Positions 1-11,199 of a DNA stretch of 64,000 bases are shown here, in pieces. Every line of letters starts with the position of its first letter. The first letter of the stretch is position 1. Source of the stretch: Stenopsyche tienmushanensis (Eukaryota > Arthropoda > Insecta > Trichoptera > Stenopsychidae); the NCBI GenBank assembly GCA_008973525.1, contig WACJ01000521.1:2470394-2534393 (forward strand), written 5' to 3'. A model generated the notes under the pieces. It was not told where the DNA came from and did not search any database. It saw only the letters and a program-made list of their open reading frames with translations. A program made the translations under genes and the position numbers.

Positions 1-60
1 CTATATATATGTGTATAAATAAATGTATGTTTGTTTGACCCGTATGCATTCCTATACCAT
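1..60 (+). mobile_element. Helitron-like 5' end remnant
   Basis: The first bases read CTATATATATGTGTATAAAT and continue into a TTTGTTTGACCCGTAT block. The same block is found in reverse orientation near 58,380-58,430. The neighbouring sequence of that copy also resembles 25,498-25,740. The AT-rich start followed by a conserved block fits the 5' ends of insect Helitrons. The element is cut by the window edge, so its 5' terminal base is not visible. Class assignment is an inference. Confidence 0.4.
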
Positions 61-99
61 TTATTCGATTACTGACCCATAAAAGATACTGACAGTACT

Positions 100-480
100 G
101 TAGCGTGGGCGATTTACCATCCCCACGTAGTTGCGCTATTAACAGCGACATCTTCCATCTCTCTTCAGGTGCAATGTGTTATTTTAACAGCGCCATCTCT
201 TGCGGCCCTACGGAGACATTGCACCTGCATACCGACCGATCTCTTTTTGCACCGTTGCCGGTTTGGAAGTGATGCGCAGGAGGTGGAAGTCGGGAGAGTC
301 GTCGGTTAGCCTTGGTTGCGGGAGGTCGTCCTTCCTACAGCTAGATCTCTCTCGTGTGGAATAAATAGTCATTTAGAAAAGAAAGTCTTTCCATTCGACG
401 CCCGTCTATTCCCATCCATTCGTCCAGCAACATCACGGCCCGATAGAAGAACGGACCTGCGCGCAGCTATCCTGCTGAGC
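100..480. repeat. Mobile-element-derived flank with short inverted and direct repeats
   Basis: GGTGCAATGT (about 169-178) is matched by its reverse complement ACATTGCACC (about 214-223), giving a potential hairpin. The phrase TTAACAGCG(A/C)CATCT occurs twice, near 138 and 184. The segment lies just upstream of a gag-like remnant and is probably untranslated sequence of the same or a neighbouring mobile element. No credible gene is seen here. Confidence 0.35.
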
Positions 481-482
481 AC

Positions 483-788
483 GTGGGGGACAGAGAGCCG
501 CCCAGGGACTCATCGAATAGGGCACATCTTCAGATAAAAAAAATCCGTGTAAAAGTGGAGGTGCAACGCTGTCTCGGCTACGGACACTTGGCGACGATCT
601 GTAAAAGAGAAGATAGAGGTAAAAAGTGTACCAAGTGCTGGAAAGAAGGCCACAAACCAGCAGTGTGCAGTGCACCCGAAGCACGATGCGAACCGCGCAA
701 GGACGCGGGAAAGGATGACCGGCACCGGTGCGGAAGCACACAGTGCAATAATTTCACAGAAGCCTTTAAGAATCAGAGGGGCCAGTAG
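483..788 (+). pseudogene. Decayed retrotransposon Gag-like ORF with CCHC zinc knuckles
   Basis: An open frame of about 100 codons contains one complete CCHC zinc knuckle, CTKCWKEGHKPAVC (Cys-x2-Cys-x4-His-x4-Cys). Just before it is a damaged knuckle, RCLGYGHLATIC, which lacks one cysteine of the pair. A short CSAPEARC tail follows. Paired knuckles of this kind sit at the C-terminus of ORF1/Gag proteins of R1/Jockey-type non-LTR elements and of some LTR elements, where they bind the element RNA. No reverse transcriptase follows in frame. Downstream (866-1099) is only a degenerate open frame, so this is a remnant and not a working element. The class (non-LTR or LTR) is not settled. Confidence 0.6.
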
Positions 789-1345
789 GCCACTCCGCTT
801 AACACGAGAAGGCACCCTTCGGACAGGGAGAAGGAAAAAAGGGAGGGCTTAAGAGTCTGAACGTCGTGCACAAGCATATGCCTAGAGGCCAGCCGTACAC
901 GATGAGGGACGACCAAGGGAAGAGTTTAGTCAATACGAATCTGACACTACCCTGGGATAAAACCCAGGGTGTCTTATGCAAGATTCCCCTCCCACAGGAA
1001 AAAAAGACAAAGAAATCCAGTAGTGTCAGGTCTGAAAACCGTGCGAGCCATGGAATAGACCTGCCAAAATGCTCCTTCAGACAACTACAGTTGAAATAAG
1101 AAAAAGGTGTAGTGCATGCATACGAAGGAAAAATGGCAAATTTGAACAAATTTTGTAAATAAATTTAATAAAAATATCATTCAAGTATTTTCTTAGCCTT
1201 GACCCTGGCAGACTGGAAACTCTTCAAATTTAAGTACTTATTGAATGATTTTATGACATATAGCATATCGTTGGAAAGGATATAATCTAAAGGTTTTTTT
1301 AAAAACTAAACTAAGTTCAAAATAGTTGTTAGTTTTTCAAAACAG

Positions 1346-1512
1346 TTATTTACAAAAACAGTTATTTACAAAAACAGTTATTTACAAAAACAGTTATTTA
1401 CAAAAACAGTTATTTACAAAAACAGTTATTTACAAAAACAGTTATTTACAAAAACAGTTATTTACAAAAACAGTTATTTACAAAAATAGCTATTTACAAA
1501 AACAGTTATTTA
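1346..1512 (+). repeat. 16-bp minisatellite, about 10.5 copies
   Basis: The unit TTATTTACAAAAACAG repeats head to tail from 1346, with ten full copies to 1505 and a 7-base partial. One copy near 1485-1495 carries two changes (AATAGC). Because three units make 48 bases, the array is open in one frame and gives a 73-codon ORF at 1326-1547. That ORF is a by-product of the repeat. Near-perfect identity between units implies recent expansion or homogenisation. Confidence 0.95.
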
Positions 1513-1513
1513 A

Positions 1514-3040
1514 CGTTATTACGATTACAGATTTTAAAAAAATATGATGATTTAAATGTGAAAATTTGGGTATCTTTTCAAAATGTTGAAAAAAATCTAT
1601 TTCAACCACCCTGACACTTTGAACACAGGGCCTATGTGTGAAACGTAGTAAAAGACTCCCTTAACGCCCAAAATATTTGATTGGTCTATGTGCAAAACAA
1701 CCTGTACACAAAAATATGCGCAAGTTTTGATCCTTTCTAGTAGATAATTTTTGTTTTAATAATATTTTAGCTATAAATAATACTGATGACATCTCTATAT
1801 AAAATGTTAAATGGATGGGTTTTAGTAAAAATAAAGTTTAAGGTGTTTTTTGTTTGTAAATTCGAAGCGCACAGATTTTTGCGCACGATATTTTTAATGT
1901 AATAAATACGCAATAAGTTTTGACTCGACCTAACATTGCGCACAAATATGTTTTTTTTCATAGGCATTTGCTTGGACGCAATGAGAGTTTAATTATTCAA
2001 TATTGTGCGGACGTGGACGATGGTCCTTCAAGCAGCACGAGCACTCGAGTGGGTGGATCTCTCCATTATTTGCCTTCGTGATAATTAAAAATACATTTTT
2101 TTATAAACTGGTTTGCTGTTTTTCTATGACCTTTGCGGTAATTGAATTATAATTTAAAAATAAGTATTGAATTATCGGAGAAAAAAGAGGAGCTTGACTG
2201 ACGTCGATTATCCAACGCAGTCGACAGCCCGTTAACATCGAGGATCGGGTGCAGGAAGACAAGTCCTCGACTAATTTGGTCTGATGCACTCACCGGAAGA
2301 AGAGACGACGATGGCTGGAGATGATCGACCGTGAACTTTGAGTTGTTCTTCGATGGGTCGCAGTGATCGATGTGACTTGGATTGAAAGATCAATGCCAGG
2401 TGGAGCGGGCGCCCCCTATCATTATCAACGCGGCCTTCGTTAATTACTTACTAATTGAATATGCACGCATTATCTATCATTATTATCTGACTTGCTTTGA
2501 GAAATCATTATTTCGCAGTATTCTTCATCGAAGCGATTGCGTAAAATAAGTGATGCTCGTTAATTGTATGCAAATATTTTTTTTGCGTTTTCGCATGTGG
2601 AATTTTCATGGATTTTTTCTAACACTTCGCGACACACCCGAATATCGACAGATATACCAATCCGCATATGGAAGAGACTTTTTAAATAGCAAAAATCTGA
2701 CTTTATAAATTAGCATTTGACAACATAATTATGAGCTATGTGATAGATCTCACAGAACGTACGCATATCATTTTACGTCAATGAATCATGGAAAATTATA
2801 AATATTTGCTTTGTTTAACGTAATAATCATTCTCTGTCGAGATTTGACTAGGACCAAGAAATACGTCATTTAATGAGAGGTTCGATTAATAAAGTAAATT
2901 AAATTCTTACCCACTTATTTCACATTATTGTAAGAACACTAAATATTTCAAATGTCAAATTTTGAAGCATTAATATCAAGTATAAAATGCGAATTTGATT
3001 TAATCTTTCATTAACTTCTCAATTGAATAAACATATATTC
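1514..3040. other. Intergenic, no supported gene
   Basis: Mostly AT-rich sequence with stops in all frames. A slightly GC-richer patch at about 2000-2420 includes TCTTCCGGTGAGTGC on the minus strand, a good splice-donor match. A minus-strand 5' exon there is possible, but no open frame supports it. Confidence 0.5.
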
Positions 3041-3049
3041 ACATCTAGT

Positions 3050-3330
3050 GTTTCTTCTCGAAAACTACTAAACTAAAACTACTAAACTACTTTCTCGATA
3101 ATTTTTCGAGAAATATACAAAATCGATAATTTCTCGAAAAATCATAAAATTTCTCGAGAAATTTTAGAAATTAATTTTTATTGTATAAATTAAAACTAGT
3201 GCAAATATTTTTAACACAAATATAAGTGTAAAATTTTTAAAACGTTGTACCGCATATGAGTGCATTTCTGCTGAAATGCATTCTGTTTGAATGAAGTTGT
3301 ATGGGAGTTCTAGATATGACCAAAAAATGT
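3050..3330 (+). repeat. Dispersed repeat with TTTCTCGAGAAA palindromes, copy 1
   Basis: Short palindromes of the form TTTCTCGAGAAA and close variants recur here. They are followed by TTTTAGAAATTAATTTTTAT and then GTTCTAGATATGACCAAAAA. The same order of blocks returns at 5945-6145 on the plus strand and 8460-8730 on the minus strand, so this is an interspersed element and not chance AT-rich DNA. No coding capacity is visible. Its class is unknown. Confidence 0.7.
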
Positions 3331-3640
3331 TTAATGTTTATACATTGTCGTAACAAGGGCGTGGCAAAGCAGGCGCCCGCCACGGGCGCAACTAGACTTG
3401 GAGCGCAAAACGCAGAATACCGACCCAGTCGAGAGTTGCACATGGTTTTTATTTTACTCAACCATTCTACTTTACATGCATCAACACTGATTGACTCTGT
3501 CCGTTTTTATAATATACACTAAGTTGTTATGTTCAAGTATGGCATCCGATCGCGAGCCGCTCATTCAGCAGTCCGAAAAGCGGACCGATTGAGCGTGCCC
3601 CATTTGATTTGTACAATCCCAGAAGTCCCTCCAGAGATTA
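3330..3640 (+). repeat. Dispersed repeat: Helitron-like internal part and GGTCCG/CGGACC hairpin segment
   Basis: The segment 3340-3500 (containing AACAAGGGCGTGGCAAAGCA) is repeated in reverse at about 58,080-58,215. The next part, around 3540-3612, contains AGTCCGAAAAGCGGACC, one copy of a hairpin motif found six times in the window. The open frames that cross the segment (3301-3522, 3529-3711) follow the repeat and are not supported as genes. Confidence 0.65.
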
Positions 3641-4074
3641 ATTTACATAGGTGGCTTGCGCCAAATGAAGTCGGCGAGACTAGACTTCCCCCTACCCATA
3701 AAACTTACTGACAGGCCACTTGCGGACATGATTATTAGATTTGGGTTTTACACCTTGATGTGCACTTTTGTTGAGTAGGCTGGCATTATCCTGATTAGTG
3801 GAACCAATAAACGCGATGGAGAATCAATTCAATAATTAGTATGATTATTAAAAAAAAGGAAATAAAATAAATTGTGGTAGAAAATATGTTTTTCATACAA
3901 CCTAAAATATTTAAAAATTTAATCACTCGGAGCTGAACCGAAAACCGTTATTTTTACGAACGTACCGCCGAAATATATAACGAAAACGGGAAAAGAATCG
4001 ATATAAATTTTTGCAATTGAACCGGAATGTAAAAAATAACTATAATAAGCGCAGATTTGTATAGATTTTTTTTC

Positions 4075-4246
4075 AATATACACTTGGGTCTGTTTCTATG
4101 CAGATCTTTTTTATGCGTTTTTGAAGTTATGCGGTTTTCAAAAATAACGGAACCTATCCCTTCTGAAATATTTTTTATGCGGATTTTTTATATGCGGCTC
4201 CCCGTGGAATGTATCTATCGCATAAAAACAGACCCAAGTGAATATT
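4075..4246. mobile_element. Short MITE with about 27-bp terminal inverted repeats
   Basis: The left end AATATACACTTGGGTCTGTT (4075 on) is matched by the reverse complement of the right end, AATATTCACTTGGGTCTGTT (ending 4246), and the match runs on into the ATGC that follows. The 172-bp body has ATGCGG-rich blocks and no ORF of its own. Related internal blocks (TTATGCGG, GGAACGCATCTACCGCA) occur at about 9640-9980, so this is a family. Being short, non-coding and inverted-repeat ended, it fits a miniature inverted-repeat transposable element. The superfamily was not assigned. Confidence 0.75.
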
Positions 4247-4317
4247 AAAAGGGTATTTCGGGGTTACCAAACCAAGTGTTATTAGCGTTTGCCTCTTTGT
4301 AACTTAATTACACTATC

Positions 4318-4385
4318 GTAACGTATTTTATCCGTGGCTTACGTAAAAGATGCTGTAAAAGTGGACGCTCTAGCAGAGTTGACTG
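4318..4385. mobile_element. Pogo/Tigger-like MITE, 3' fragment
   Basis: Ends GTGGACGCTCTAGCAGAGTT followed by GACTG and TA. This matches the right end of the fuller copies at 10,998-11,194, 18,783-18,987 and 28,920-29,083. The left half is decayed or absent. Confidence 0.55.
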
Positions 4386-4449
4386 TATTATTAACTATGT
4401 CTGTATTGTTGTTAACATCATCAAACTACGGAGGTATATACGGGTAAAT

Positions 4450-4680
4450 GCGGATTTTCGTTGCGTGTGCTGCGAGTTCGTTTCGATGCTGCAGAGCCCC
4501 ATCGCTACTGAAGGGCGGACGTCCCCATCCTTCTCGTCGAGGTCCTTCAGGCTAAGATGAGAGGCGCACGGGCGCGTCCGGCCCCCGGAGCACTCCGCGA
4601 CTCGAGACGCCCCTCGTGGTGGCCTGCGTGAGGCAGCCGCGATGAAGACTGCGAAGCCCTGGAGACCAAAAAACTGCTCA
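4450..4680. other. GC-rich island of unknown origin
   Basis: About 200 bp with many CG dinucleotides stand out sharply from AT-rich flanks. No frame stays open with a credible start or splice context, and no tRNA or rRNA fold was recognised. It could be the untranslated end of a retroelement or an isolated exon or promoter. Confidence 0.4.
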
Positions 4681-4689
4681 AACGCAAAA

Positions 4690-5940
4690 GAACCAAGAAT
4701 TATTAATCAAACTAGTCATAACACAAAAATAATGTCGTGTGATAAAAACTTATATAATTTTAATTTATAAAAGTGTGATTACCGTATATCTGCCTGACAA
4801 GTTCCATCCGGCTATTGTTTGTGAAGTCAAACATTTAAACTTAAATAAAAATACTTATATATGATATCATCAATCTTATTTTTTATATTACGATACATGG
4901 AAATTTTATTTTCTTCCACTAAATAATTGAAACAACGAATGACCATGCTAAAGTGAGGACCTAATCAAGTCTTAATTTGGTCGCATTGACAGCCAATGAC
5001 GGTTTGGCGCTACTCTTTTTGAATCAGGACATAAAATATTTAAGTAGTTAATAATGATAATGCATTGAGGTTGTAAATTGTTGGATTGACATATAATAAC
5101 AACAAAAAATACGTATGTGAAGTTGCAACCAACAATTATCTTAGCAGCTGTACACCTCTAACCTTCTTACTAAAATCGCATTAATATTTAGTAATAAAAT
5201 CCATTTATTATATTGTTTTGCCAATATAATTAACTATTGATGCATATTAATAAATAAGTAATTTTTCAAACGTTATTTATGGAAAACGATGTTTTTGTTA
5301 ATTTGAAAGCGGTACCGGTTCTCATCTTTTGTTCATCCTTTTTGTATTATTGTCGAATAAATAGCCTTTTGATTTATCTCTCAACTACCATTTATTGTTA
5401 AAATTACTCGAAACATGTGAAATTTTATTCTATAAAAAGTCTTTGACGAATTTTCAATGGAACCTTTTCAAATCAGAAGAGTAGTATTTTATTTGGATTG
5501 GTATTTAAAAGCGTAATAATTTACAAGATCGTGATTGAAAATCGACTTACTAATTTCCAAAAGCATTACGTAATTTGTATGCAATATTTCATAATAACGT
5601 ATAATGGCATTTAGATGATTGTTAATTTGGTAAAATAGGAAAAATACGGGTGTAATGTCAAGAGCGACGGCAAAATTATCGATAGATCGTTGAACCATTT
5701 ATCATCGGATATCGTTTTTATACATCGACATCGATAATTATCTTAACTATTAAAACGCAAGGGAAGGACGAAAATCAACCCTGATTCGAAAATGCATCGG
5801 TCTTCTGATCTAATATTAACGTACTTTGGAAAAAATGACTTTTATCTCTGGAATCAATCATCATTTGTGGACAATAAAACATATTAACACTAAGATCCAA
5901 TATCGGTATTGAAATGATGATTAAACTTTTGGTAAAAAGT
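4690..5940. other. Intergenic, no supported gene
   Basis: AT-rich sequence with short frames only. No repeat ends, splice-framed exons or RNA genes recognised. Confidence 0.5.
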
Positions 5941-5944
5941 CGAA

Positions 5945-6145
5945 AATTTCTCGAGAAATATACAAAATCGAGAATTCTCATTTCTCGAGAAATGTTCTGA
6001 TTTTTCGATAAATTTTAGAAATAAATTTTTATTGGTTAAAATAAAATTTGTACGACTATTTTTAATACAAATCTGAATTTTCTGTCAAAATACATTCTGT
6101 TTGAAAGTTTTTATTAGGGTTCTAGATATGACAAAAAAAAATTCA
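5945..6145 (+). repeat. Dispersed TTTCTCGAGAAA repeat, copy 2
   Basis: Contains ATTTCTCGAGAAATATACAA, then a second palindrome near 5980, then TTTTAGAAATAAATTTTTAT and GGTTCTAGATATGACAAAAA. These are in the same order and spacing as copy 1 at 3050-3330. Confidence 0.7.
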
Positions 6146-6399
6146 TAAATTTCTTACTTTCAAACTCGCCTTATCTTTGTTTAAACAATAAAATATACGT
6201 TCTAAACATTTTCATTCCGCCATAAAAATATCCATTCTTTCTATGATAAAACCATTTTTTTCCCTGGAACGAAAACCGTAACCGAAACGATATATTTTTC
6301 TGTTTATCTATTTATATTTTTATGAGTGGGGAAGATTCTAGACTCGCTCAAAACCTTATTTGCTGCGAGCCACCTATGTAAGTTAGCCTCTTAGGGTAT

Positions 6400-6570
6400 T
6401 TCCGCGAACGTACAGATCATAAAAGGCCTCGGGTATGCATTTATCACCGCATATACCGCTAAAAGAGGACGGAGTGGCCACAAAGTCTGTGTGTCCGACC
6501 GGTCCGCTTTTCGGACCGCTAGCATAACGTATGAACGCCTTGCGATCGAACGTAATACCCGAACATGTCT
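6400..6570. repeat. GGTCCG/CGGACC hairpin repeat, copy 2
   Basis: Contains AAAAGAGGACGGAGTGGCCA and then CGGTCCGCTTTTCGGACCG, a perfect short inverted repeat with a 5-base loop. Other copies lie at about 3540, 9040, 13,395, 24,530 and 57,990. Confidence 0.7.
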
Positions 6571-6579
6571 ACAGCACTA

Positions 6580-8040
6580 TTGCGAGCTCTCATTACAAAA
6601 CGAAGATGTACGAAGAAGACTGATCGGGTGGATTGTTTAAATATTACAATCGGTTGAAAATATTGAGGGCTTATGCCGGCTGTTCGACGCAATGCAATGA
6701 AGGGATATCTCACACACAACTTGTTTTATTAACATTTAAAAATTAAGCATCCTTATTAAAAGATCCGTTGAAGTACTCAGATGAATAGAGTTGGTAACCA
6801 TCACATATAGAATAAGCTCAAATATGTTTGGTTACAGTTTGTATGGTAATCATCATTATGAAATATATCAACGTAGACAAGTCACATATAGAACAAGCTC
6901 AAATAAAATATGAATAATTCATAAATAAATTCATTTATCAAAGATATTAAATAGTCTTAAACCTAAATTCAAAGGCATTTTTAACTATCAAAACTTGAAA
7001 TGTGAAACGGAAGATGTAAAATTGATTTGGAAATACCATTTTAGAAATTGCATACATTGTGTGTCAAATATTCACAATTTTATAAGCGATGCAGATAACT
7101 ATCGAGCAAACAACATTACGAGATTTGAGTGAAAGCATTATTGTTAATAATTACACATTTGTAAATCATATTTAACGTCATTTAGATATATTTTCCCCTA
7201 TCAAACGTTACTTTCTTGTTGTTTGTCGTGAAAATAGAAGGCCTCAAATATTGCTCAATGTTTTGAATTTACTATGTAACCATTACAGCAAATATCGTCC
7301 AACTATAGCATGATTCCGTCAAAAATATGCCTTGATTAATATTAATTTATTTCTTAAATACGACAGACAAAATACGCTGCTTTCTAAACTTATTTGGAAA
7401 ATCGGGAAATTAAAAAAATCACGCCTTTCATAAATAAATTCACCCGAGTTGTCTCCTTTCTAATTTCACAGTTTTCAGGATATTTATCTCCGACATTACA
7501 AAACGCCACGACATTTGGGCTTCCTATGTAACCTGAACAATTTATTTGATTTAATGCCCAATATAAGAGCGGATATATTTAGTTACGGTCGTATACATAA
7601 CATTTTATTTGAAATACAATATTTTTAGTATCGTTTGACTGAGGAAAATTATTTATGTTTAATGTAGGTTATATTATAATAAAGGTATTGCTTTATCACG
7701 AATATTTTAATTGCGTATACACAATAGTTTTATATTTAATTACTTGGCTCAGAAATAGATAATGAAATGAGCAATTGAATTGTTTTTAAATAATTAAGAA
7801 GCTGCGTGTGATGATGGCCATGAGCTAAGATGATGAATGGTGATCACTATGTATTTTTTTTTAATCTTGCAGTGCCATTTATTCTCATTCTTCTCGATCT
7901 TCTGCCACCCTTGAAATGGATAGAATATTAATTTTGCTAATTTATTTAATCTGATTAGTGCGCCTTTTTTCAATATCATGATTCGCTTCTTAATCCTTGA
8001 CTTCATAATAATATTTATAGATTCTGATTTATTGATGATT
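6580..8040. other. Intergenic, no supported gene
   Basis: AT-rich DNA without a supported gene. A single AATTTCTCGAGAAATTTT palindrome lies at 8051-8068. Confidence 0.5.
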
Positions 8041-8459
8041 TTCATTTCTCAAATTTCTCGAGAAATTTTAATTAAAAATTATATGTAAAACAGTAAAGTA
8101 TTACATATAAATATTATTAACTTACTATATAATTTAATTATGTTAATTCATATTGTTTTTAAAAAAATCCTTTAAAAAATACATGCCCATCTAAAGTTAA
8201 ATATGAACATTTGAGTTCTCCTTTTGGTTAAAAAAAATCCAATGTACCTCGAAATAAATATATTCGCTTAAAACTAAAAACAACTTGCCGAAAAACAACC
8301 GATTCAAAAAAAAACGTATTCTAAATAAATTTTTCAACCCCAATAAGGTCTTTCCACTTTCCAAAAAAGCATAGATATTTTTTTGAAATAAGTTCAGGAC
8401 GTATCTTTTGTTTCTTAAACAAAAATAAAATAAATTTGAAATTCAAAATTTTATTTGAA

Positions 8460-8730
8460 CATTTTTTTGTCATATCTAGAACCTTAATAAAACTATTCAA
8501 AAAGAATTTAGGTAGTAACCTATTCATATGCAGTTTAGCGCTTTAGAAATGAAAGCGGTTGTATTTTTATCATCAAAAATATTCGTACGAATTTATTTTA
8601 TACAATGAAAATTGATTTTTAAATTTCTCGAGAAATCAAAACTTTTTTCGAGAAATCAGAAAATTTATCATGAAATGGGAATCCTAGATTTTGCATATTT
8701 CTTGGGAAATAATTCTCGAGAAGTAACATT
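8460..8730 (-). repeat. Dispersed TTTCTCGAGAAA repeat, copy 3 (inverted)
   Basis: Reverse-orientation copy. TGTCATATCTAGAACCTTAA (about 8469) is the reverse complement of the end of copies 1 and 2. AAATTTCTCGAGAAATCAAA and further variants follow to 8722. A partial inverted copy without the palindromes is present at 22,015-22,110. Confidence 0.7.
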
Positions 8731-9039
8731 CCCTATATTATACCAATCATAATTTACTCTGATTTTTAACCCTTTCGTCGTAATTTTAATTTCGCGGCCA
8801 ACGAAGTAAAAATGTATCCAGATTTAAAGATTTGACACATATTTCGCGAAACCCATTTTTTCAATGCATCAGTTGAAAACCACGTGAACAACAATATGGG
8901 GACTTAAAAGAGATTTTTACTCGAATACGAAGCAAGAAAATAGAAGCAATATTTTTGACCGATAGTAAGATTTAACCCGATCAGTCTTCTATGGACAATC
9001 TTCTTCATTTTATAATGAGAATTCGTAATCGTTTTGTTG

Positions 9040-9180
9040 ACATGTTCGGGTATGGTGTCCGATTGCGAGGCGCTTATTCGTCATATCAGCGCTCCGAAAA
9101 ACGGACTGGTTGAACCTTGTGGCCACTCCGTTCTCTTTTAGGGCTTTTTGTGAAAATTTCGGAGATAAATGCATATCAGG
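9040..9180. repeat. GGTCCG/CGGACC hairpin repeat, copy 3
   Basis: Contains GCGCTCCGAAAAACGGACTG and GTGGCCACTCCGTTCTCTTTT, the reverse-orientation core shared by the family. It lies directly against a mariner remnant. In the 24.4 kb copy the mariner-type end and the hairpin segment are also adjacent, so the two may belong to one composite element. Confidence 0.65.
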
Positions 9181-9230
9181 AGTCTTCCATGATCTGTACG
9201 ATCATATCTGCCAGCTCGCACAATTACAGT

Positions 9231-9612
9231 AGATGAGCATCCAATAGAATTTTGTGGAGTTTGTCCACCATTTCGGGAGTGGTTACCTCGTTTGATCGAC
9301 CACTGTGCTGTTAGCCTTGGCAGCTCGTACGGCCTCTTTTAAACTCCACCCGACATCTTACTGTTGTAAAGGAAAGAGCAGACTCCCCGAAAGTAAAATC
9401 TAGCACGGATTTTATATTAGTCGGGCTGAAACTTTTCAAATAAAAGTATCATATCACTTAACGATGACCGTTTTTTTTTTCCAAATTTACGAATTCTTGA
9501 AACATGAAACTTAAGTTTTATAAGATAAACATTTTCCATCATAGTATTTTTTAAAACAGCAACCGCCATCTATACTTTTGGTCGGGTACTTTTGGGACTA
9601 TCTTCATATATA
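9231..9612 (-). pseudogene. Mariner transposase remnant with one terminal repeat
   Basis: On the minus strand, around 9231-9300, the translation includes VTTPEMVDKLHKIL. This is recognisable as the N-terminal DNA-binding region of mariner-family transposases. Upstream in-frame stops and breaks show it is dead. At the other end (about 9590-9612) GGTACTTTTGGGACTATCTT looks like a mariner terminal inverted repeat. It matches, in reverse, the end at about 24,402. A homologous copy lies in an SLC37 intron at 38.2-39.2 kb. Confidence 0.7.
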
Positions 9613-9619
9613 AAATATC

Positions 9620-10990
9620 ACACGAACACTCAAACTTCTTTTTGTGCAATTTCGAAGTTATGCGATTTTTTTTAAATTTTGATTTTGAGTCATTGATAAT
9701 CGCAACGAAAATTATTATACAGCGATGATAGTTTTTATTTAAAATGCCAAATGTCAGATATCCTTAAAATTTTACCCATAATGCAAGTTATTTTTAAATT
9801 GTCCTGTTTTTTTATTGACTTTTTTTATGCGATTTTGAGTATATTTTACATAGGTGTTTCAAAGTTATGCGGTTTTTAAAATCCACGGAACGCATCTTCA
9901 CTTTTTCTATGTAAGTCATAGCTCTTTTTGTGCGATTTTTCGCGGAACGCATCTACCGCACAAAAAAGTGTATACACAAAATAGTTTATCATCTAGAACC
10001 CTCGCTCAGTGAGCCACCCAGATGAACATATCTAAGAGTGCTTTCGCGAAAAGAAGTGGGGGGGGGGGAGTTTAATTACGAAATTTCACCAATTTAAGGG
10101 TTTGAAAAATAGTGGATTTTCATGAAAGTAGAAATAATTCAGTTTATCGTACGAAAAATTGTATTTTGTAAGTTATTACGTTTTAATTTTCACCTACAAA
10201 TTCCGAACATTCATATGTTACGCCCTAATATATGATCTAATCAAAAACAATCTATTTAAGCTGTGCTTTTTAGAATGAGCCAACAAAATGCTAGTTTTAT
10301 GTTTAAATAAAATGTTAAGCCATTCTCAGCTTTCCAAGATTTCCATTTTGGACAGCTGATTTTAGAATTAACAATGCGATTTGGCAAAGTCGCCCTAATA
10401 TGTATATATGTAAAAGGAGACCGCTTCGAAACGTAACGGTATTAAACGTAAATCGGTCGACATGGAAAGATTTATCGATTCCTTTGATGGTTTTCGCTTT
10501 TATTTGCGGTTCACAATCGTTTCCTCGTAAATAGATTTATAGCTTGACATTAAAGAAGCTCCGTCCGGACCAAAAAATGAAACCTCTCTGGCGTTTTCAA
10601 TAGGAAATAAATTACTGGAGGCATAATACAGTTTGATTACCAAAACAACTGAGTCGGGTTACAACATCGCCGCATAAAACCGAAACGAATCATTTGATTC
10701 AATAAACAACTCTTGACGAGGTGATTCATTATCGGTGTTTGCATATATGATAAAAAAGTTCATCACTCGTATTTTGCTAACTTTCGGAAATCTCCCAATA
10801 AATTTTATTATCACTCAGTGATGTAACTTCCACAACGCAAGATTCGCATCGCGGGGGGTCACACGGACCCAAAAAAATGAATTAATCGACCAATTTGAAA
10901 GCAAATTAAAATGTAAATCTGACAAATATGGATGCTTTGATTTCATTCTTTTAAAACATTAACAAAGCAACCAACAAATGGCCGGAACAA
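9620..10990. other. Intergenic, repeat fragments only
   Basis: Contains blocks related to the 4075-4246 MITE (about 9640-9980) and a run of ten or more G near 10,060. No supported gene. Confidence 0.5.
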
Positions 10991-10997
10991 TCAAATA

Positions 10998-11194
10998 CAG
11001 TCAACACTTCTATAGCGTCGAGATAGGGACCACACTATAGAAATTTAGGCACCCATACAAAATTTATTCATGTTTAGTTTGTTAACAAGTGCAAGTGACT
11101 AAAAAACGGAAGGGTGCATTAATCTTACGTATTTTGCCTGTTGCTTGCGTTATAGACGTCGTAAACGAGGTGGACACTATAGAAAGGTTGACTG
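10998..11194. mobile_element. Pogo/Tigger-like MITE, copy 1
   Basis: Starts CAGTCAACACTTCTATAGCG after a TA and ends with CTATAGAAAGGTTGACTG before a TA. The ends are imperfect inverted repeats and the TA flank fits Tc1/mariner-superfamily target sites. The CAG start is typical of pogo/Tigger members. It is non-coding. Two further full copies (18,783 and 28,920) share the interior phrase TGTTTAGTTTGTTAACAAG. Confidence 0.8.
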
Positions 11195-11199
11195 TATAA

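Noticed and set aside
1326..1547. 73-codon ORF with a repeating NSYLQKQLFTKTVIYK pattern
   Set aside because: It is a minisatellite read in an open frame. The repeat unit explains it fully.
2101..2420. Possible minus-strand first exon with donor TTCCG|GTGAGTGC
   Set aside because: A good donor alone is not enough. There is no open frame that starts with ATG and no partner exon to the left.
3301..3711. Two plus-strand ORFs of 73 and 60 codons
   Set aside because: They lie across interspersed repeats that recur, inverted, at 58 kb. No protein domain recognised.
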